A stretch of 64,000 nucleotides of DNA, from positions 1,274,907 to 1,338,906 of the forward strand of contig JAYKAV010000300.1 in the NCBI GenBank assembly GCA_035582835.1, in the 5' to 3' direction. The stretch is from Phoebastria nigripes. Taxonomy: Eukaryota; Chordata; Aves; Procellariiformes; Diomedeidae. The position numbers were made by a program, and so were the translations under genes. Under the pieces are notes generated by a model. That model saw only the letters and a list, made by a program, of their open reading frames with translations. It was not told the origin of the DNA and searched no databases. Positions 20,901 to 32,757 of this stretch are shown piece after piece. The stretch's first letter is position 1. Every line of letters begins with the position of its first letter.

Positions 20901-23900
20901 ATGTAGTCAGAATGGCAAGACTTTAAACAATCACAACTTTTCTTCCATCCTAATTGACCTCCTGTCCCCAAAATGGGGTGGATAAGCTGTCCTTCTACTC
21001 TGGACTTTTAAAAGAAACTGGATCAGATTAGCCTGCTTGCAGATCTTTCCTCAATTAAGTCTCATTTAAAACATGATTATAAAGACAATGACATGCTCTA
21101 CTAATCTAGTGTAATTTGTGTTTCCTTACTTTACCTTCAGTTCTTTATCTGAATGAGTTTCATTATGTAGTTGATCTTCATTTTCGACTTTTAGAGAGGT
21201 AGTTGCATCATTCCCCTACGGGAAAAATGGAGGAGACCTGAGTTTATTCATGTGCTTATTATTTTCTACAATAGAGTTTCTTTCCTTCAAATTTGGCAGG
21301 CATGAAGCAGGAAAAAACCAGGGCAAATACATGCTAAAATAAACATGAAGACAGTGGGTTATGTAATTTACCACAGCAACTTCAGCACGTTCCTTATTGC
21401 TAAACATACAGAACACCTTCTCAGAGACTGGCCCTAGTATGGCATACAGAAAGCACTGGAAGGATTTATGAACATATTTAGTATTTTTTTTTTTTTTTTT
21501 TTTTTTTTTTCACAATGCCTATATACACAAAAGCAGGCAATTTTTTTTTTAGCATTTAAGGACTGCTGAACAATCCAGAGGCCCACCTAGCTCCTCAGTG
21601 GTCTTAACACACCCCTTACATGCCAGAGTGCCTTCCTAAAACATAGTTAAAGAGGTTTGTGAATCCTATCCCATTAAGCAGTTGCCCAAGTCTTAAGTGT
21701 CACAGTGTTTTGGACATTTTTCTGTAGATTCTGCAGGGAAGAAATGACTACTTCAGAGATACTCTTAACGTTGGTTACCTGTTCAGAAATATGGAACAAA
21801 TTCCAGTCTTTTAAAATGAAATCCTAAGTGTCTCAAGTTTCATTCTGACATTTTCTTTAGTTAGGTTTGAAAAGCTGTATCTGCAGTGTATAGAAAGTAT
21901 TGAAACTACTAGCCTGAGTAGACACCCTTAGTCATCAAGTACGTACCACATTGGTAGACAAGTTCTCTCTTTTGTCCAGATTATTCACAGCAAGGGGAGA
22001 GTTTTCTAACAGCACAACCCTCCGGCTAAGGTTACCAATGGTTGAATCCACATTTAGAAGCTTGATGTCATTCAACTTTTGGTACACCGCTACAGTATTA
22101 TTTAGCTCCTCCAAAGCTGCATGCAGCAACTGGCTTTCCTGAAATACAAAACCAGCTCGTCAGTTTACTTAACCTCTGCAGCACTCTTGCTATTAACACC
22201 ATGGTGACTGACCCAGTTTAACCGGGCAGACTTCAGACTGGTTCTCCACCGACACCGCTGAAAACATCCAACTCGAAGCTTCCAGAAAGTTATTCCAGCC
22301 TTCAAAGTTTGAAACTGAGATTTTCCTCAGGGCTAACCTCTTTGTTGCTAATGTAACCACTTCAACTGTGCCAGCAAACACACAAAGCCTACTTATCTAA
22401 TTTTCCAGGGCAAGCTTAGTAACCACACCAACTATTTTCCCCAAGAAAGCATGTACTAGGCATATTTATACACAAGATTCATTTTTGAGGAAGATATCGA
22501 CTGTACTAAATGCAAATAAATGCAGTCATTCCATTCCAAGCCATTCAGCTAAACACCCACACGTTATCTTTTTTGGTGTTGTTGCTGAATCCCTGCTTTC
22601 CACACCTCATTACATTGAGGGTGATTCAATACCTGCCGCTCCCAAATTTGCTTAGATTGGCAAGTACCTGCCATAAAATCCATTCGATAAAAAGCCTTTA
22701 ACTCATTTCCATTTACATGAGCAAAGTACACCTATAATCTGTTTGATATTGGTTTCAGTCTTTTTACTCCTCACCCAGTTAGAACACAAAAAAATACTCT
22801 CAGACTAGGATACTTTCCTGTTTGCACATACACAGGAAAAACTACAGCAAAATTATCTTCTATTTTGTTTTGAAGGATGCTATCTGTATTGTCTTGATAA
22901 AAACCATACTTTTTTGTACACTACAGCACTGCAAAACACACAACAAAGTTAAGTATCAGTGATACTTGTACCAATATTCCTTATGCAAGGGAGAAAAATA
23001 CCTGTTTGCAATTTTCTGTCTGATTTCTCTCAGTCCTTGGCACAACAGTGGAGGGAAGTGAAGGTATCTGTTTTAATTCCTTCTAAGGAAAGAAGTAGAA
23101 AATTATGTTACCAAATGCCTGTAAAAAAATACTAAGCTTTTAATAACTGGCAGGCTGTAGCTAAAGATGTTTTGCTACAATTACAGTCACTCATGTCTGT
23201 TGTGCATGCAGTATTTTAACTAGGCTAATACAGAGTTTTCTCTTTCAGACACATAAGATCCAGATTTATTTTAATTAAACCCTCCTAATTAGCTCTTCTC
23301 CTTTCAATGAAGTATTATGATACACATTTCACTGCTACCATACACACTGCCATATCTGCAATGTTTTCGTTGCGCCTACTGACTGAATCAAGTTTTATAA
23401 TGTGTCTAATGTGGATTTTATCTGCAAGTATTCTTATTAAACTAATGCTGTATTGCAGTTTAGCTGAAAAACTTTAATTATTGCCCAGTTTGTTAACCCC
23501 GAGAGGTCAGTATAAATACAGTGAGTAGTTTCTGGCAAAGATGGTCAGTAATTTCATCCTTATATGCATCCTTAATTCAACCAACAAACTGTATCTCAAC
23601 ACTTCCACCATCCCCAATTCCTAAGACAGTGCAGACAGTTACCATAAGCAGTACCCTGCATCACACAAAAGCAGAGATTCCCAAGGCTCCACATCTGTGT
23701 AGTAGGAAGCAAAAATCTGCAGGATAGGAAGTATAGAAGCAACCAACAATTCTGGCTACAGAAAAATACATACTTGATACCATATAGGAGATGCCACACA
23801 GGGGTTACGAGATTAGCAGTGTATTAATGTACCAACCAGCACCTACTAAAACTTCAAAAGTATTTCGAAGGCGTAAGGCAAAACTCCACACAGTTCTTAA

Positions 23901-26900
23901 ACTTGCTTCATATTAAGCAGGTAACCATTAAAACACAGTGTTAAATCAGTACATTTTCTTACCACATCATTCTGGAGTATTTCTATGGATTTCTTGTATT
24001 CTTCAATAGCTGTCTGTATATTTTCAACATCATGAGAAACACTGGTAAGAGTGCTACCTAAGTTCGCTACAGTCTGGAAGAAAGAAGTAGATAAAAATCT
24101 CAGCCTTCTTCAACTGTGCTGTTCCAAAGTTTCAATCTGCTAAACAGGATGTTTTGCTAGTGCAACTGCAGGCAGACTGCCACAAAAACATGCACGTGAG
24201 TTTGGAGTATTCGGAACTTCCTTTGCAGACAAAACTGCAAATTATACCTATCACATCTCCAGGCCAATAAATGAACACACACTCTACACCACGAGAGCTT
24301 AAGCTAGATAACCAAAATTAGAGGTTTGCTACTCTCACTCCCAAAACAATACAAATGTTCTGGCATTAATTTACAAAAAAATAATCCTGAGATGAAGACA
24401 TCTTACCTCCTCTCTACATGGAGTACTTGTATTGAATACAAGGATGCTGACATCACCCATTTACCCTGCCTTAATCGTCCTTCAGGGCTACCCATCAAAC
24501 ACGTCATACACTGCAAAACTAGTCTGCCAAAGGTCACCGATTAAATTTTCAAGCAAGTATTACCTTTTTTAAAATGAAAGGATAGCTCTGAAGCATCAGG
24601 AAAGCCCCTGTGAATTCTGCAGGTACAGTCAGTGTGCTGTGACAGCTACCTTTGCTTCTGACTACTCCCGTCCCATCCTTCCCTTGCCTTCACCTACGTG
24701 AACTCCCCCTACCCCCAGCTCTAACTTTAGAAAGTAACTATCTCGTAAAGCTGCACTGGTGTTTTAGCAGCTGACAGCATAGCACCTATCAGAGTCAGAT
24801 TGTCAGCTAGGACATCCACAAACACCAGTGGAAGTTACAGTAACGGGACAGAGTATGCCCCTATGCTTCTCATTCCATTTTTAATACCTTCTTCAATCAT
24901 TAAAACAAACAGAACCCATCTAAAAATCCCCTTTTCCTATGATCCTGTTATGGTCATAAGCTCTTAAGACACTGACTGAAGTGGCCCTCTAGCTACCCAG
25001 GCTGTATTCAAACGATATCCACACAAATCTTCCTCCAGCTCTTCATTTTGCAAGTCTGAACACAGGTTCAGTAAGCAACCTCTCTGCCCTGGAGGACCTC
25101 AGGACACCTTTAGCACCTTTCATCAGTCTGAACAAAAAGCCCCTGTCCAAGAAGAACTCCCTCAGTAATCCTTCAGGACTCTACCACCAGCCCGCAGCTC
25201 CCCATTTTCAGGAACAGTACCTAGAGGGAAAAAGGCTTAAGAAAACCAAAATCCTATTCTAAGAATAGCAGCCTTTTCTTCCAAGAAAGGCAGGTAATTC
25301 CAGAAACAGCTGGATGCAATGGACAGTTGAGCAGGAGATTTTTCACCAGGGCTATCAAAAGCCAGGCTATCAACCTACACCCACTGAAGTTCTGTGTGAC
25401 AGGAGGTAGCGCAGCATGCACACAAGGGTCAAAAAGAAGTCCAAGTCTTGAACCTATTGCTTTTCATTAACATGACACTTACAAACCATTAAAACTATTG
25501 TATTTAAACCTCCGAATAGTTTTTCCACACTAACACCTCACAATATACTTCCTGGAAAGATTCCAGCTCTGTTTCTATTGTATCAACCTTCCAAAACATA
25601 AATGCAAGCAAGATGGCATCAAGAGAGCAGTGGAAATGGATGCCGCATTTAACACCTTACTTAGACTCAACAGCAGAGACTGGAAAGAATTCAGAAGTTC
25701 CCAAGATCTTTGATTTTCACGAAGTGTGACCAAGGATGGACTTATTTCAACATGAAAAAGTCTTGCTGTTCAGCAGATTGCTGCAAGCTGAAACCTGTTG
25801 GCCCTAACACTTTGTCCTGATGGTACTGAAGGCAGCAAGATGACAACAAGGTTTTTCTATATTATATAAATAAAGTAGGTGCGGGTTCCAGACTCTAGGT
25901 ACTGCCTTAAGACTTACTTCTAATATGACACAGTGAAAATCCTGCATGCTCATAACAGCAAATTAGAAGCTTAGGAAATAGCTTTGTACTCCTCCCAGAA
26001 AAAGAAATCCTAGCAGCCTGATCAGCCAAACCACACTAATTGCTTTGCATATGACTAGCTTGTTGATTATACATTAATTTTGTAGGGATAGGAAATGAGA
26101 AGTGGAAACCCATAAAAGCCACAAAGACGACTGGACTGACATTAGGTGTTAGCCCAATATAAATGTTTATTGCTAAATAAACAGAACTGCCATGGAAGAG
26201 CCATGGAAGTTTCAATAAGCCCTTCTTTTTACCAAAATAAACAGGACAGTTCTTTGGTAAAGAATGCTCAGCTAAGGCACACGGTAAGACACTGTATTAA
26301 CAGAAATCACTTTAGAAGTAAGCCTGTGTCACCCAGTAGGGCCCATCTTTCAAGGGATTGTCAGAAAACCACCCCAGTACAATTCGTGTTTTGTTGTGCA
26401 TGTACTGAACACCAAGAAAGCTCCCATGCTAATGTTCCATGCCCACTGCTCCCAAGTTAGACCCCTACCTGCCTCAAGACTCTAAATGCAGAGCCAGATG
26501 TAGAACTATATACCGCTCAAGATGAGGAAGTTTTCCAGAAAGCAATCCATTTTCTTTTCCGATTAAAAAAGCTAAACAAACCACCTATTTGCAAGCAGCA
26601 TTGTAAAACTGCAGACAGACTTTTTGCAAGTGTCTTAANTGATATTAATATTAGCAACCTGAAAGAAAGCAACCGGAAAGATCAGCTCCAAGGTAAAGAA
26701 GTGATAACATAATACAACCAGAAACAAATACATCTCCAGAAAGGGACAACCAAGGCCTTCAAACTTTTTATCTGCCATATGCTATCGTAGGACCATACAA
26801 TATCAAGTATATGAAGTCCAATTTAAAAACAAGATGGAGAAGCAAATATTCCTCACATGCAATTCAGGTAACTCATCGTCACTGCTGTCCCCAAGAGCCC

Positions 26901-29900
26901 AGCTGCAGCTTAGCAGCACAGAACGCGTTTAGCAATAGCCACATTTACAGTACTTGCCTTCTGAAGCTTCTCTACTGTGAGAGGAAGAGAAATCAGATCA
27001 GAAGCAGACTTTATGTTGTTTTTGAGATGATTTACTGTTGAGGTCAATAATGATATCTTAAAAAAAAAAAAAAAAAAAGAGAGAGAGAGAGAGAGAAATA
27101 CTTAGAATTAGTCAACATAATCCTGATTCTGACCTTCCCCAATACTAATGACTTAATTTGTAACATTGAAACACAAGGCAAGACAAAAATATATACATAC
27201 ACACACAGAACACCCCTGGCTCTAGCTTGTAAGTCCTGCCTAGGCTACATTAAAAATATTCTGCCTCTTGCAACAGAGGCAAGATTTTTTTTTTTTTTTT
27301 TAAACTGAATGAAAGCCATAGAAGCCCTTTCTTTTCAATAATGTACCCTCTGCCCATTTTACATTAATCCCCTTAGAGAGAGGCTGTTGCCCAAGAAAGA
27401 TTTTAAAAATTGTGCAAGAAGCCTTTACGTGGAAGAAACAGTCATCTACTTCTGTATTTAGCAATCAAACCTGCCTGGCAAAACCCAACGAAACCATGCA
27501 ACTTCTCTAGCCGAGTGACAGGCAAAGAAGTTGCACGTATCACCCAAACCTTCTGCTACAGAAGTGGAACAGTGACAATCTAGGTACAGCTCGATTTCTG
27601 TCAACTGTTTGACCCAGAAGGCAAGTTATTCAATGGGTCTTCAGGATTATTTATTCATTCCAATTGAGAGGCTGCCAAATGAATTAAAAACAACCACATA
27701 CTGGTCATTAATTTCTAACACTATCACTTTAAGATCAATTGGTAGACATCAGTAGTCAAAATGAAGCAAAATAATTTCTTCTCACATTTGACAACACAGA
27801 AGTAGAGCAGATAAAACCCACTTTCTTCTGATTAAAAAAAAAAAAAAGTTGTTTCACAAGCTGAGGAAGTGGGCAAGATCCTAATCTTACATTAGGCCAA
27901 CGCTGATCAGCTGGCATGCAGAGTCTCTGGTTCCACAGCTGTGAATATTGGCTCAAATAATTCCCAGCAGTGCATCCTAACAATTTATGGGCAGGGGGTG
28001 GGGGGGGCAGGGGGAAGCCAGTAACTAAATTTTGATCCCCAGAAGAGATGGCTCAGACTGTAACTAGACCCTGAAGTAACCTGAGGGCCTGCAAGAACCA
28101 CATGCAAGTATCTTTAACACTGCACGGGACTGAAGAAAAACCAATCTGAGCAGGCACCTCAATACTCTTAAAAATTAAACCCAAAGCACCAGTGTCAGGG
28201 AGGGTTCCCCACATGCACCTCTTGATACCACTAACTGTGAGCAGCTCTGAGCTTTTACCCTACGAGGTAAGAATTTCAGTAAGGGCCTTGCTGGATGCTT
28301 TGTTTGAAGCATGAGCTAATACATCAGCTGAGGAAACAGCTTTCTGTTAAGTGGCTTAGTGCTAGCCACATAAACAGAGCTAAGATTTACACCAGCAGAG
28401 ATTCCAAGTGTGTATTAGCAGATTTTATATTCACGAGACACCAGTACTTCATCTGTAGCAACATGAACTTGCACCGATTCGGGTAACTTCTCTCCGTGAT
28501 CATGAAGTGTTTGCAAACACTCTCAGAAACTTGAAATGTCAAATCTCTCATCATAAACATCACAATTATTTGGCAGGAAAATTAAGAACTGCACAGTTCT
28601 CAGGTTCTTTTAAATTCTGCCTGAAGTCTTTCCAGCAGTTGCATAATTTCTCCTCTTTGTGATCAGTCTCCAGTCCAACTGGATGCTCAACCTTTTTTTT
28701 TTGCTTGTTTAATAATGAGGCTTATACTCCATTTTAACTTTAAAAATAAAAGTTTAAGCATATGGTCATGGAAGTCCTTAGAGAAAAGGTCAGCACTGCA
28801 CTTGAAATTAATTTCTGTAAAAATAAATTTGAATGGAGTATTTTATTGTTTTTGAAAACCAAGTACTGATCCCTCTCACCTGTTTATTGATCTCTGTGAT
28901 ATTTATCCAAATTTTATTTAGCCCCAGTTCTCCAGTCTCAATTTGTTCTAGTTGCTTTTGCTTCTGCACCAAATCTTCATTCAGTTTAGGAATTTCTTGG
29001 AATGATGTCTTTTGATTAGATTCCACTAAAAAAATGAAAAAATAATTAAATTTGTTTTAAAAAAACCCCAGAAGTCCAGGTAAACAACGTTGAAAGGCAA
29101 AAGACAACTTACAAGCAGCAACATCTACAGCAGTGAAAGGCAGCAGTAACAGTTTCTACATATGGGTTTATTACCAATTCAGAATTAAGTGTTTGTTCAG
29201 AATGTCAGCTCTTTTTTGTTTTAAGAGTACTGATGTCTGCAGAGAGAACCCAGAGAGACTGTACTAAATTTAACACTTTGCAATAGTACTGTCATCCCGA
29301 CAAGCCTCAGCAGGTCTTTATTTAGTGCAGTTATTTTGCATTACTTTCACAGAGGAACATGAAATAGTAATGGGACTGTGAATAAGAACTGCCAACAGTA
29401 CCAGGGCAAAGGAGGCATGTGAAATGAACCTCAGTGCCCTTTTCAAGCCTGCAAAGGGGCTGCTGACGATGAAGTGAATTCCAGAGAGATTAACGTGATT
29501 ACAGTTTTTCCATGTGACAAAAGACAACTGAAAAAAATGTGTAAGCTTACACACTAACGTCTGTTGGTAAACAAATCAGTAAACAAGGTCCTTGGAAATA
29601 AAGTCAGTTATTACTGCAATTAATACTACAGGAAGGGGGAAACATGCAGCTCAAACCAATTCAAGTGAGCCTCAGAAATGCAGCTCTTCCAGGTCTGCAG
29701 TGACTAAGCTGTTTAGCTGCAAGAGCTATTAGGCAATCCTAAATCCCTAAGTCTGGGAAACAAACAAGCAAAGGTTTTGAGATGGAGATGACAGAGTTCT
29801 CCAAAACCTGCACCTCCACCCTGCAACACAGCGCTGGAACGCTCCACAACAAACCGCCACTGTTCAGACCACAGACTGCCAAGAGCAGTGGGACCTACGT

Positions 29901-32470
29901 GGTATGTAGCTGGCAGCTCCCAGAACAAATTTCCGTATGTGACCCATCCGGTCAAAAGGGGAAACCTTCAGGAGTGCTTCATGCCCGTGGAGTGGATGCC
30001 CAAATACACACAACTGGAAAGCTGCGCATCTTCAAAAACCCGCTTCACTTTTCTTGAAGCAAGTCCTAAAAGTCATTTTTAGGTACAGAGTAATCTACAC
30101 TCATCACTCAAGATCCAAATAAAACTTCTGGTTAAGTAAGACCTTGAAAGGCGTATTTTAGCCAAAAGAGACTGAGAGCTAATTGTGTGGTTGACACAAG
30201 CAGTTCACACTGAATCTGATGTTTCAGAGGCTCTTGTAGACAAATTATTTTCTGTTTTGCCAGTCTCACTGTGTACAGTGAGACCCCACTTAAGAGTTTT
30301 TTGCAGTGCTAGGAAGGCAAAGCACTATATGCATTCTTAGCATCATTACTAACAACTGAAGGGAAACACCACGATGACTTCCCCCTACCCCAAATGTACT
30401 AGAGATGCAAAGACGTCTTATTTTTAAAAAGCTCCCATACCATACTCAGTCTGTTCAAAGGATGGCAGAATGTTAACAAATACTGCCAAGGGAATCTGCT
30501 CTTACAGGGAAAAAATCTGGATGAAGATTCAGAAGAGGAAGATTCTTTTTCCAAACCTGCTGTAGGACAGACTGATCCCGTGCCTTTGTTTCTCCATCCA
30601 CCCACCCACATGCAAACGACATAAAATTTGAACAAGAACAGGTCAATGCAAGCAAGATCAACATTCAGAAGATATGAAGAAAAAACATAATACTGAAGCA
30701 ACATTTAAACTGCAGTAATACCATAGCAAGTATTAGAGGTTTTTAAAAGCGCTCAAGACAAGAACATTGTTTTCCATTAATTTTTTGGAGAGAAGCATCA
30801 GAATCCCCTAGACTGCTTTTATGGGGCTGATCAGAACTTCTTCTTTTTGAACAGTAGCTTCTTTTGGAAGAGAGCACTCACAAGCCCAAAGTCAGGAATT
30901 TTAGAAATGTATGTACAAGCAACTACAGGCCCACCTAGTCCAGCATCCCAACTCCTCAGGAGATACAGAGCAGGCAAGAATATACAACACTTGCCTTAGA
31001 CTCGCCCAGCCTCCAAGTGTTTTTGGCTCAGAGGACTCCTCAATTCAGGGGCAGTTTGTCTACTCAGTACTTTCAGACTTTGAATAAGCAGGTAGGCAAC
31101 TAAAGCTCTTCATACTGCCCAAAGCAAATGTGAAATAGCGTAGTTACATTTATACTTACTAGTTCGAAACTTCTCCTTTATTGCATCCAGATCCTCCTTG
31201 AGAGCCACCTGCATCCAGACTAAGCCAACGCACGCTACCACACAAGCAGCAAGAATGACAAACGCACATAACGGGTAACAGAATTTGCAGCATCGTAGAT
31301 AGTCTCCCCTGGGTAAAACAAAAAGAACAGATTGTGAATATTCAACAGTACCTAGAGAAGTTTTATTTTAAATGCTGATCTATCAAAGTAAGGGACAGCG
31401 TTGGAACAGTCNACATGTTCTGGCTGACAAGAGCTAACAAAGAGCTTTTCCAAGAATAAATAAGGCTATACAGTGAGATCAGGGCTATTACTTTCTGTTC
31501 AGTTTATCCTCAGGAAGCACATCTAGCATATTTAAGAGCAGCTGTCAGGTTTCTCTTACTAAAATTTCTTGCTCTGCTCACATAAACTTATGTCAGGAAC
31601 ATCTGCTTGATAGCTTAGAAAGCAGGCTTCAAGAAAGGGTATTACCATAATGTTATGACAAGTACTTCTAGATTATCCTAAACTGCAAAAGCCTGAGTTT
31701 CTCTGCAACATGCCTACTTTTTGTTATTCTTAGAAGCTCATTAATAACACTGTTACTTAACTGAAAAGCTTATCTATTGGCAAAAGCACGCTGTGTCCAT
31801 GACAAAACCAGCACCTCACAGGCTCGCAGACCCAGGATTGTGCCGTGCTGAACACATGGGGATAACTGTGCTCAACATTTCAAGCAACTGACCCCGAGCT
31901 GCTCTAGGGACTTCTGTTGCAGTGAGCATAAAACAGAAAAACCANGAAGAAAAAAGCCGGAGGATGGTTCAGATCTACTTCTACACCCAGCCAGGCGACC
32001 TGTTGGGCCAGACACACTCAGTGCAGCTCCAGGTCTTTCCTGGCGGTCCCCCGCGCCCCACAAGCCCCGACAACCGCGAAGCTGACCCGCTGAAAGCAAC
32101 GCGGCCGCCTCCAGCACCGCCCCGGAGACCGGCGCCGAGGCGAGGGGCTCCCGCCGCGGCGGGGCGGCCTGCCTGCCTGCCTCCCACCGCGACGCGGAGC
32201 GGGGCCGGGGCCCGGAGGCAGGGGACAGACCCCCAAGCGGGCCGGGCAGGACCGGGCCGGGGACTCCGCGGCAGCCCCGGGGACTCACTTGCCGCAGCGG
32301 CCCCGCGCCCCCGCCGCCGCGAACTCGTCCTCCTCGGAGCTGGACTCGGAGTCGGAGGCGGGCGGCTCGGTGCGCAGCAGCCGGTGGCCCGAGCCCTTCT
32401 TGGCAGGCTTCTTCCTGCGGCCGTCGGCGGCCAGGCCGATGAGGGCGTTCAGCTCCTTCCGCTTCTTCAT
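17766..32470 (-). CDS. EFCAB14: EFCAB14, EF-hand calcium-binding domain protein 14 (whole coding span, 11 exons)
   Basis: Eleven exons join in frame to 486 codons (human about 495). The order is: a basic N-terminus (MKKRKELNALIGL); an acidic Ser/Glu patch near residues 39-49 (SDSESSSEEDEF); one transmembrane helix near 72-95 (YPLCAFVILAACVV onward); a long predicted coiled-coil region; and two C-terminal EF-hands. The last EF-hand loop (FDTDGDEKYSLQE, residues 467-479) has a complete set of calcium ligands, while the one before it is degenerate. Six N-glycosylation sequons lie after the helix and none before it, consistent with a type II protein whose EF-hands face the lumen or outside. The molecular function of the family is not established. 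The start matches the human N-terminus and has A at -3. The reading frame continues upstream into the assembly gap without a stop. Confidence 0.97.
18819..18950 (-). CDS. EFCAB14: EFCAB14 coding exon 10
   Basis: Residues 385-429. A low-complexity linker ending LRHLSLPGISSIE, which corresponds to human LRPISLPGVSSTE just before the EF-hands. Acceptor AACAG, donor GTATGT. Confidence 0.93.
19831..19942 (-). CDS. EFCAB14: EFCAB14 coding exon 9
   Basis: Residues 348-385, including DSQVSKLREKLQMISALTGK and PENDRPIETSKN, matching human QVSKLREKLQLISAL. Acceptor TGCAG, donor GTAAGA. Confidence 0.95.
21135..21215 (-). CDS. EFCAB14: EFCAB14 coding exon 8
   Basis: Residues 321-347, GNDATTSLKVENEDQLHNET then HSDKELK. 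A variable hydrophilic segment with sequon NET. Acceptor CCGTAG, donor GTAAAG, phase 0. The exon is supported mainly by frame and splice sites. Confidence 0.85.
21483..21511. repeat. Poly(T) tract in EFCAB14 intron 7
   Basis: A run of about 28 T on the plus strand. A simple homopolymer. Confidence 0.85.
21560..21690. repeat. Possible old CR1-like LINE fragment
   Basis: The phrase CCAGAGGCCCACCTAG, followed by CTCCTCAGTGGTC, resembles degraded 3' parts of amniote CR1 LINEs. A similar phrase occurs at 30930. Recognition is by eye only and weak. Confidence 0.3.
21947..22138 (-). CDS. EFCAB14: EFCAB14 coding exon 7
   Basis: Residues 257-320, including LLHAALEELNNTVAVYQKLN and IGNLSRRVVLLEN. Coiled coil with sequons NNT, NLS and NLS. 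Acceptor TTTCAG, donor GTACGT, phase 0. Confidence 0.95.
23002..23082 (-). CDS. EFCAB14: EFCAB14 coding exon 6
   Basis: Residues 230-256, KELKQIPSLPSTVVP then RTERNQTENCKQ. It is less conserved than neighbouring exons and carries the sequon NQT. Acceptor CCTTAG, donor GTATTT, phase 0. Confidence 0.9.
23963..24073 (-). CDS. EFCAB14: EFCAB14 coding exon 5
   Basis: Residues 193-229, TVANLGSTLTSVSHDVENIQ then TAIEEYKKSIEILQNDV, a heptad-like coiled-coil segment matching human. Acceptor TTCCAG, donor GTAAGA, phase 0. Confidence 0.95.
26958..27056 (-). CDS. EFCAB14: EFCAB14 coding exon 4, GC donor
   Basis: Residues 160-192 (SLLTSTVNHLKNNIKSASDL, ISLPLTVEKLQK), 99 bases, phase 0 at both ends. The acceptor AAG follows an unbroken T/CT microsatellite. 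The donor is GCAAGT, so intron 4 is GC-AG. Confidence 0.95.
27060..27096. repeat. EFCAB14: Poly(A) plus (GA)n microsatellite at EFCAB14 exon 4 acceptor
   Basis: A run of about 18 A followed by about nine GA units on the plus strand. On the coding strand this is the whole polypyrimidine tract of the exon 4 acceptor. Confidence 0.9.
28880..29025 (-). CDS. EFCAB14: EFCAB14 coding exon 3
   Basis: Residues 111-159, including ESNQKTSFQEIPKLNEDL, KQKQLEQIETGELGLNK and IWINITEINKQ. Coiled-coil character; sequon NIT. Acceptor TTTAG, donor GTGAGA. Confidence 0.96.
30925..31080. repeat. Possible old CR1-like LINE fragment
   Basis: The phrase GGCCCACCTAGTCCAGCATC, with TTGCCTTAGACTCGCC downstream, resembles diverged CR1 LINE 3' sequence in amniotes. 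It lies in EFCAB14 intron 2. Recognition is by eye only. Confidence 0.35.
31160..31308 (-). CDS. EFCAB14: EFCAB14 coding exon 2 (transmembrane segment)
   Basis: Residues 61-111. Begins GDYLRCCKFCYP, continues into the hydrophobic helix (FVILAACVVACVGLVWMQV), then LKEDLDAIKEKFRT. The cysteine cluster next to the membrane is a plausible palmitoylation site. Acceptor CCCAG, donor GTAAGT. Confidence 0.96.
32289..32470 (-). CDS. EFCAB14: EFCAB14 coding exon 1
   Basis: Codons 1-60 plus two bases. Encodes the basic N-terminus (KELNALIGLAADGRRKKP), the TEPPASDSESSSEEDEF patch and RGRCG. Donor GTGAGT. Only 85 bases separate the start codon from the sequence gap. Confidence 0.95.
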
Positions 32471-32555
32471 CCTCTTGTGGGGCGTCGGCGGCGGCGCGGC
32501 CGGCGGCTGGCTCCCTCCTCCCTCCTCCGCCGCCGCCGCGGCGGCCGCCGCCAGC

Positions 32556-32701
32556 NNNNNNNNNNNNNNNNNNNNNNNNNNNNNNNNNNNNNNNNNNNNN
32601 NNNNNNNNNNNNNNNNNNNNNNNNNNNNNNNNNNNNNNNNNNNNNNNNNNNNNNNNNNNNNNNNNNNNNNNNNNNNNNNNNNNNNNNNNNNNNNNNNNNN
32701 N
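32556..32701. other. Assembly gap (146 N)
   Basis: A run of N inside the EFCAB14 5' UTR or promoter, flanked by CCG/GCC-rich sequence. Its length as written may be only an estimate. All open frames that cross it are artefacts. Confidence 0.98.
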
Positions 32702-32752
32702 CCCGGCCCCGCCGCGTCCCGCCCCCTCCACCTGCCAGCAAGCCGCGCTCCC

Positions 32753-32757
32753 ATTGG
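32753..32757 (-). promoter_or_regulatory. EFCAB14: CCAAT box next to a GC box
   Basis: ATTGG on the plus strand (CCAAT on minus) followed directly by GGCGG, upstream of EFCAB14 beyond the gap. This arrangement is typical of NF-Y/Sp1 CpG-island promoters. Confidence 0.4.
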
